From Xestospongia muta (lineage: Eukaryota > Porifera > Demospongiae > Haplosclerida > Petrosiidae), in NCBI GenBank assembly GCA_963693285.1, contig OY848926.1:2175001-2239000 (forward strand): a DNA stretch of 64,000 bases, written 5' to 3'. This document shows, one piece after another, positions 57,863-64,000 of the stretch (positions within the stretch are counted from its first letter, which is position 1; the number at the start of each line of letters is the position of its first letter). Both the position numbers and the translations under genes were made by a program. The notes below the pieces were generated by a model. The model made no database searches. It was not told where the DNA came from and saw only the letters and a program-made list of their open reading frames with translations.

Positions 57863-58105
57863 AGTTGTAGGGCCAGAGCGATCCTACAGTAAAAAAATAA
57901 ATTACCACATTAATAAATTGTACTAGGTCTTTATTGCTATGACTGTAATGACGCAAATCCAGAATCTTCTGGATATTTCTGTAACCTTCCGGATCACTGA
58001 CGTCACTCCCCTAATACTCCTATATATTATGCTAGAGAGCTCGTGATGTCCATCGTACCGAGCTGCAAAACTTTATGTTATAAAGTTTTTGAGCGTTGAT
58101 GTCTA
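57863..58105. promoter_or_regulatory. Divergent promoter with CRE and Ets-like sites
   Basis: 243 bp between the TAPT1 and glycoprotein starts. It contains a perfect palindromic CRE (TGACGTCA, 57998-58005), an Ets-like CTTCCGGAT at about 57986, and AGAATCTTCT, a heat-shock-type inverted GAA/TTC pair, at about 57961. Function inferred from motif only. Confidence 0.55.
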
Positions 58106-60133
58106 ATGACTATGTTGAAAGTTTTCTTTCTGCTTCAAACCTTACTAATTTTTATCTCTGGAAATCTACAAGGTAAGCTGACTGATTTAAATGTTTTAAT
58201 ACTACTAAGTTTAGACCTACGCTCTCGTACGCTTAGACTTTAGGTTATAAAAGTTTGTAGGTTACCTTAGTCTAACGAATGCACACCGATAGCAGTTTGC
58301 AAGAAGTAATAATATATAGCCTCATACCCAGGCGTTCGTCTGGGTACGAGGCTAACGCAGGTATGAGAGACGGGTTGCTATACTATATCATAATTATTAT
58401 AATCTAATGTGATTGTCTACATAGGAAATAATCGACTGGACTTGTGTTCGTGGCAAGCTGTTGTCAACACAACTTCAGGCTCTTCCAACTTGAAGGAGAA
58501 CCAATTTACCAGTAAAAATACTCCAAACACTTTCAAACTAACCTTTGATTTTAAATTTGCTGATGTACCTTCCAACATTGTGCTCTTCCCTGGATCTGAA
58601 GACTATGTATGGCTCGGCCTAAACATATTGCTAATTACAACAACAAGAAAAGTCATTAATGAGTTTAACCTAATTGATCCCTCAGCCAGTTCACCTCTCT
58701 ATTGTACCAATCCTAATGACTTGTACGTTGACACACCAAATCAAATCATATATATTAGCTGTAGTACTGGTGTATTAGCACTGTCTGTTCAAAATGGAGC
58801 ATACTATATGGAGACCGTTGGTGAAGGATCGGCACATGCATTTGTATTTCACGATGGTTATACATACTCTATTTACGTTGATTCAAATGCACTGTGGAGA
58901 TTTAATCTCAAAAATGGTGACATTGTTCCAATTTTTTCCAATGTCATGACATCAGTAGGTTTTTGTTCTTCGAAATGGCAACCTCTGACCTTTAACACAA
59001 CTTATTTCTTCCTCAAGTGTAAAGTGAGTAATCAAGTGTACCTTGTTAGAGATGAAGAAGACAAACAATTAATTCCCTTGAGTGGTGATCTATGGAACCT
59101 CAAAGATATAGTAGTGGATCTAACTACATCAAATTTTACATATTACGAAAATGGTTTCCAGTCTAAATGCACTGTATCGTTACCATTTCCTGTTTCTAAA
59201 GTCGATTCCATTGACATTGATGGTAAAATAATACTTGTGTTATTAACTCCATCTGTTATTATGGCCTACAATACCAGTAAAGGATGTAATGACCAATACC
59301 TACAGGTGATGGCTAATGGCACTTTTCCTTGTTTTAGTGGTGGCTGTGATGGGTATCGTCTTTTCGGTGGTCAGTATATCCTGGTTGTCTCACTCCACTC
59401 TGGAACATATCGTATTGGAGTAATTGACTTGAAATCATTCTCACCAATAGATTATCACTTCAACCTTGTTGACTCTCCTCGGGGTTTGAATGCCTTTTGT
59501 GACCCCACCCCCACCTCACAGCCAGGAGAGAGTGGAAGTGGTTATGTAAGTTCAATAGACAACAGTACAAGTCGGACATCAACTCTGTCACCTGTTCCAT
59601 CTTCTACTTCAAGTGTTAATATTACGACAACCAGTTCGTTATCCATTAGCACTTCTTCCGTTAACTCATTTCTGTTCTCTGTTGGTTCTTTTGCCATCCC
59701 ATCTACAATGCCATCTACAACGCCATCCACAAAAGAATCTCCAACAACCAGTAACAAGTCTTCTCTTCTTCAAATTAGTTTGCCTCCTTCGCTATGTGGA
59801 TTTGTGTTACTAGTATTATTAGTTCCTGTAATATTAATATGCTTCTGTGTTAGAGCTTCGTGGAAGAATAATCGTAAGCAACCAAAATTATCTGTAGAAG
59901 CGATTCAAGAGATTAATACTGTCACAGTTGTGTTGGACAAGTTAGATGACAAAAAAGAAAGTGGTTATAACTCCTTGGCTGATGACAGCTATTATACAGA
60001 AGGTTTGCCACAAAATGCCCCACATGATTTGATAGTTGTTCCAGGATCACTTGGCCCACCCTTAAATAACACAGATAAGTCTACATTTCTATCCACCAAC
60101 GCTGACCAAGTGCAATATGCAGTACCGGTATAA
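58106..60133 (+). CDS. Type I membrane glycoprotein with mucin-like stem
   Basis: Two exons, 58106-58172 (signal peptide, phase 1 donor) and 58425-60133, 591 residues. MLKVFFLLQTLLIFISG leads an ectodomain of about 400 residues with repeated beta-strand-like segments (LYCTNPNDLYVDTP, IIYISCSTGVLAL, YILVVSLHSGTYRIGVID), resembling a beta-propeller without a named match. A Ser/Thr/Pro stem of about 110 residues with TPSTKESPTTS-type runs and several N-x-S/T sites follows. Next is a membrane span (CGFVLLVLLVPVILICFCV) and a tail of about 100 residues with YNSL and YYTEGL (possible YxxPhi sorting or phosphotyrosine sites) and a C-terminal YAVPV that could bind PDZ domains. Family not recognised; an adhesion or receptor role is inference. 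Confidence 0.85.
58318..58365. repeat. Short hairpin in glycoprotein intron 1
   Basis: GCCTCATACCCAGGCG and CGTCTGGGTACGAGGC pair around a short centre; same end sequence as the palindrome at 28416. Confidence 0.8.
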
Positions 60134-60767
60134 GAATAGTGCTGTACTTGAAAGGTGTTTAGGACACAAGTCTCAATGACATGTTAATGCCACTGGTTCC
60201 AGAGAAGACTGCAAGTCATCTTGACGACCACAAAGTTCAATCAAATCGTAATTAGTTAATGAAATATTAGTTTTTGTAGTAGAGTTATTGTAATAATTAT
60301 AATTGAATTGTGTGATTTTAATATAACTAACTTTCTTGCTGTTAATATAAAATAATATTCATAGTTCAAAATTTGTCTCACAGATCTTAAATTATTGATA
60401 TTTATTTTAGGCTATAATAATTTGACTAATATATTGATTCTTTCTTTTGTTTTCCATTTCTAGACTACTAATTCTTGTTGAAAGTAAATATTGTTATTCT
60501 TTGCAATAAGATTAAGTTGAAAACAATGTTAATCAAGTATAATTGAGTGTGACTCTTAATGATTGAATGACCCATACACAAATAATCCCCAAGAAATAGA
60601 ATGATATATACTTCATGAGTGACAATTGTTAAAGGCCAAATACCAATCATGACTTGAAGAACACAGTGATCTATCTATCCATTACAAGTATTACAATAAT
60701 GTACAGTCCCTTCTTTATTAGAGATAGTTAAGGAAGTAGACATTAGTCAATAGCTAGTGTATTAAAT
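60134..60767. other. 3' flank of the glycoprotein gene
   Basis: AT-rich 3' UTR and intergenic sequence; no gene seen. Confidence 0.5.
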
Positions 60768-61030
60768 GATTTTTAGTCAAAGCCATCCATGTGGTCCAGG
60801 TATGATATAAAAATGATTTTTATTATTTACTATAAAGAGAAGATGGCCGATATTCACTCATTATATTATAATATTATATAAATATTATGAGAAATTGTCA
60901 TAGCTTTATGTAATTATCAGCATTATCTCACATGTGCTATATATGTACATCAGAAGCTTACCTAGGTATGTGTATGCACAAACCACAAACCCAATTGACG
61001 TTCTAACATTTAACATGTAATATGTGTTAG

Positions 61031-61075
61031 TCTCATCCCCAGACTGCCACATCCCATGGTGGCCTGGGGACGAGA
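61031..61075. repeat. Hairpin inside the tandem array
   Basis: CTCATCCCCAGACTGCCA and TGGTGGCCTGGGGACGAG form an imperfect stem. A decayed copy (CTCTTCCCCAGACTGCCAG) is at about 62222. Confidence 0.8.
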
Positions 61076-61105
61076 GTGGGTATATGTATTCCATATTAGG
61101 TCATT

Positions 61106-61166
61106 ATGATGAGGTTAGCAGCTATCAACCTCAATTTTCTCATCTTATTAGTGGGTTATTGTCAAG
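61106..61166 (+). CDS. Orphan signal-peptide exon
   Basis: ATGATGAGG... encodes MMRLAAINLNFLILLVGYCQ, a good signal peptide, and ends in CAAG|GTATGG with phase 1, the same phase and the same final CAAG as exon 1 of the glycoprotein gene at 58106-58172. No downstream exon in the next kilobases could be joined to it with confidence. It may be the first exon of a gene extending right, or a remnant of a duplicated receptor. Confidence 0.45.
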
Positions 61167-62323
61167 GTATGGTTTTGAATAAACCACAAAAAGTCTTACA
61201 CGAAAATAATTTTTGTTGCATTGATGAAAACAACATCCCTTAAAAAGCCAGCTGTACAATATGTCAATAGCTAGAATTTATAAAAAGCATTAAGTGGAAC
61301 AGAAAGGAAATCAATTACCATTAGGCTATCTTACAATTTATGTATTGTATATATGTATAGAGAAATGACCTTATTTGACTTGTTATTGTTATCATGTAAA
61401 TAACATTCATAGTTCAAAGTTGCAGGTGGTCTAGGTGTGATTGGAACAAAGATTTATATTATATAGTATAATCAGAACTATGATAAATAATAAAATTTCA
61501 TTTATTATATTATAGAAACAATATGGGAAAGTGTTATAGGAATGAGATTAGCTTGCATAACTCACAGACTGTACTTAGTATTAACATAGACACACTCTAC
61601 CAGTTGTATGTCTAGTCATTACATCAGTTAGACATGAGCCAAATGATGTAATGTTACAAAAGACAGTCAAGCATAACAATAGCTACATCTATATACATAA
61701 GCCAGAATTGTGATGATGATCGATCTACAAAGAAGGCACACAAATAGTAGAGAGGAAGAATCATACCAACCAACAATAATAAGATATATTGTAGATATGA
61801 CATCAGTTGTGGCATATGATGTATATGCTCATAGTAAAACATATTACATAATCAATTCCTTTCAATTCCTTTTTAAGGACAGTTAAGAAGCTAGCCACTA
61901 GTCAATAGTTAATGTATTACACATTAAAAATGATTTTTAGTCAAAGGCTGTCCAGGTGTGATTAGAACAATGTGTCAGAGAAGGACAAATAATGGAATTT
62001 CAATAATTATATAAGTGTATGAGAAATTGTGATAGGTATAGTACTAGTGAGTTTACACAATACATAGTCAATTAAATATTTCTATATATCTGTATTAGAA
62101 TCCATACTTTAAATGTGCTATAGGTTGAGATCATCTGTAGAGTTTACATAAATAATTCTGTACACTAGCTCTATTTCTAACCATAGAACCCAACTCTCTA
62201 ATACTTAAGGTATATGTGATGTCTCTTCCCCAGACTGCCAGTCTGTCACACCACATAACAGTCCAAGGATAAACTAAGTGTGTATATTCCATATTAGGTC
62301 AAGCTGGTCAACATTAGGTCATT

Positions 62324-62383
62324 ATGATGAGGTTAGCTATCAACCTCAAGCTTCTCATCTCTTAGTGGGTTATTATTGTCAAG
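62324..62383 (+). pseudogene. Broken second copy of the signal-peptide exon
   Basis: Same sequence context as 61106-61166, but small deletions shift the frame to a TAG stop after MMRLAINLKLLIS. The flanking donor is still readable (CAAG|GTATG). Confidence 0.55.
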
Positions 62384-62480
62384 GTATGTTTTGATTAAAC
62401 CACAAAAAGTCTTACATGAAAATATTTTTTCTCACATTCATGGAAACAACATCCCTTTAAAAGCCAGCTATACAATATGT

Positions 62481-63527
62481 CAATAGTTAGAATTTCTACT
62501 CATAAGATTTGTAATAGTAGAAGGTGAGATCAACAACCATTTATACAAATGCATGAAGTGGAACAGAATAGAAAAATCAATTACTATAAAGCCTTAAAAG
62601 AAGACACTTGTTTTATTGGAATGTGGAAGAGGTGTCATGAAGTAATAATTGCAAGTAGTAAGGTATGCATTAGAAATGAAATCATTTGTTTGTTAATAAA
62701 TTTTCTTTAAAATGACATCTGTTGTTGACACTCTTCAATAAAATAACTCATTCAACAAACATTTAATAAAATAGACACTGACTTTTATGCCTGTCTTTAA
62801 TTTAATGCTGAAAGTAGGGGTTATGATGTCATAAGAATATCACATGATCAAAGGAGAAAGGGAGGGAGGATATGATGACAGTGCAAATTCAATGAGGACT
62901 GTCCCAGGGACTTCCCCATTAAGATACTTGCTGATAAAGTGGTTTTAGGTCATACAGATGAGGTCATCTCACCTCTGACATAACATGTAAATAACATTCT
63001 CTAAATACACACATATACTTAAAGTTATATATTATAATGTCATAAACAACTATATAAATGACAGCTGTGTGACCTTCCAATTATGACAGGACTAAATATG
63101 TCAGCATATTTATTTAAACCACAAAAGATCAAAGACCCATCATGCATTTATACATAAGATCAAACTTCTAGTCTAAAAAAGGAAAGTTTTAACACATGAT
63201 TACAACAATGTCTTCATTCCTTGCTATAGCATTTTGACTGTGGTAACTTCTTGTCATTAATATTGATAAATTAGATGGTATAAATTATTTAATGCTTTTA
63301 ATTGTGCCAGACAGTAATTAACTTTAAGAATATATTACCTTTTTCATGTTCACAGACAAATAAACATTTCCTTCTTATTTTTCTCTTTTCAAACTGGTGT
63401 CTCTCCATCAGATAACTCATCTAAGTAAGTATAACAAAAATATTATAATAAGTGACACAACAAAGTAACCATTTAATTTTACTTTATATTACATAAATAA
63501 ACTTGATTACTCATTGTTTATAATTAG
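62481..63527. other. No gene recognised
   Basis: AT-rich repeats and unique sequence. A donor-like CATCTAA|GTAAGTAT at about 63425 could end an exon, but no frame around it is recognisable. Confidence 0.4.
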
Positions 63528-63604
63528 GGAAAGAAACGCCAATCTGCTAGACCTTTTCTAGCTGTGTTCATAAACACAACAAACCAAGATGTATGTGTGA
63601 TCAG
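63528..63604 (+). CDS. Possible exon near the right edge
   Basis: An open frame between an AATTAG acceptor and an ATCAG|GTGGGA donor encodes GKKRQSARPFLAVFINT... with a further N-x-T-like site. Family unknown; it could belong with the signal-peptide exon upstream. Weak. Confidence 0.25.
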
Positions 63605-63711
63605 GTGGGATGCTTCTTGGTGTAATTTGACTGATGATGTAACAACTTGTCCTATGATGACATCACTATGTGTAATAGAGTTAATAGTGTTAGGTTTGTT
63701 TTAGAGTTTAG

Positions 63712-63739
63712 GTGATGTCATCATATATGATGACATCAC
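63712..63739. repeat. Perfect 28-bp palindrome
   Basis: GTGATGTCATCATA joined to its exact reverse complement. It contains two TGATGTCA (CRE/ATF-like) words, and further TGATGTCA/GATGACATC words lie within 120 bp on both sides. Confidence 0.9.
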
Positions 63740-64000
63740 TATGTGTCATTTCATTATGATGTCATCAACTCAAGTTACACCAAGAACCACAAATCAGGTG
63801 TCATTAATGGGTGTGGTTAAACCTCAATAAAACCATGGATATTAGAATATAAACTTTTTTCTACTTTTACAGTTATATGTTTACCTTGACTTCTTCGTAG
63901 TTTTAGAACAGATAAATTGCTACCAATTCACTGGGCGCCATTCGTCACTGTAACTAACTCAGTATCTGGCTATTAATATTCATAGTTATAATTATTCATA

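Larger units (their letters stand above)
60768..62480 (+). repeat. Degenerate tandem array, units of roughly 0.5-0.7 kb
   Basis: The string TTTTTAGTCAAAG...GTCCAGGTxTGAT recurs at about 60770 and 61935, with a related GGTGGTCTAGGTGTGAT at about 61425. Each is followed by xATxxGAxAxxTGTxATAGG-type sequence (60890, 61525, 62020), and two by a signal-peptide-like exon and AAACCACAAAAAGTCTTAC (61185 and 62400). No long ORF. Confidence 0.7.

Noticed and set aside
58409..58424. Start of the glycoprotein at the upstream in-frame ATT/ATG-like codons of the intron
   Set aside because: The signal-peptide exon at 58106-58172 joins in correct phase to 58425, giving a proper leader.

Overview
The window is nuclear DNA from an animal with a very compact, AT-rich genome. 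Genes carry many short introns (mostly about 40-100 bp) with GT-AG ends, and intergenic gaps are often under 250 bp. The gene content is metazoan: TRAF with RING and MATH domains, SH2, SECISBP2, HPS6 of BLOC-2, TLNRD1, PRUNE-BCH, CDC42SE and SPPL2. A divergent papain-like gene and a RING-multi-MATH gene, together with the compactness, suggest a demosponge (Amphimedon/Haliclona-like). That assignment is inference; no ribosomal or mitochondrial marker is present.

Layout. 1-340: a partial copy of two PRPF3 exons. 1240-4764(-): a single-exon RING/zf-TRAF/six-MATH protein. 6574-8114(+): a coiled-coil gene, followed after 74 bp by PRPF3 (8189-15565), whose 3.8-kb intron holds two intronless secreted glycoside-hydrolase-like paralogs on the minus strand. 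Then follow head-to-head pairs: UBE2E-like/SLC25A42, MGAT1/HPS6, PRUNE-BCH/SECISBP2, enolase/CDC42SE, SH2 membrane protein/LSM7, dUTPase/SPPL2, ISOC2/TLNRD1 and an unrecognised small basic protein/papain-like protein. SLC25A44 (+) comes next, then TAPT1(-)/a type I mucin-like glycoprotein(+). The last 3.9 kb is repeat-rich and holds tandemly repeated segments with orphan signal-peptide exons.

Organisation. From PRPF3 to the papain-like gene, 17 consecutive genes alternate strand. Nine divergent pairs have start codons 53-369 bp apart, so each pair must share a promoter region. The genes do not form a pathway. They are mostly housekeeping: splicing/LSm RNA proteins, mitochondrial carriers, N-glycan processing, selenoprotein synthesis, glycolysis, dUTP removal, ubiquitin conjugation and intramembrane proteolysis, with a few lineage-specific membrane or secreted proteins mixed in.

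Least ordinary items: a membrane-anchored SH2 protein whose phosphotyrosine-binding arginine is serine; a papain fold with catalytic Cys replaced by Val; the nested hydrolase pair; a Prune-BCH fusion; the six-MATH TRAF-like protein; and several non-autonomous DNA transposons with readable target-site duplications. All gene models were assembled by eye from reading frames and splice signals, so exon edges are predictions.
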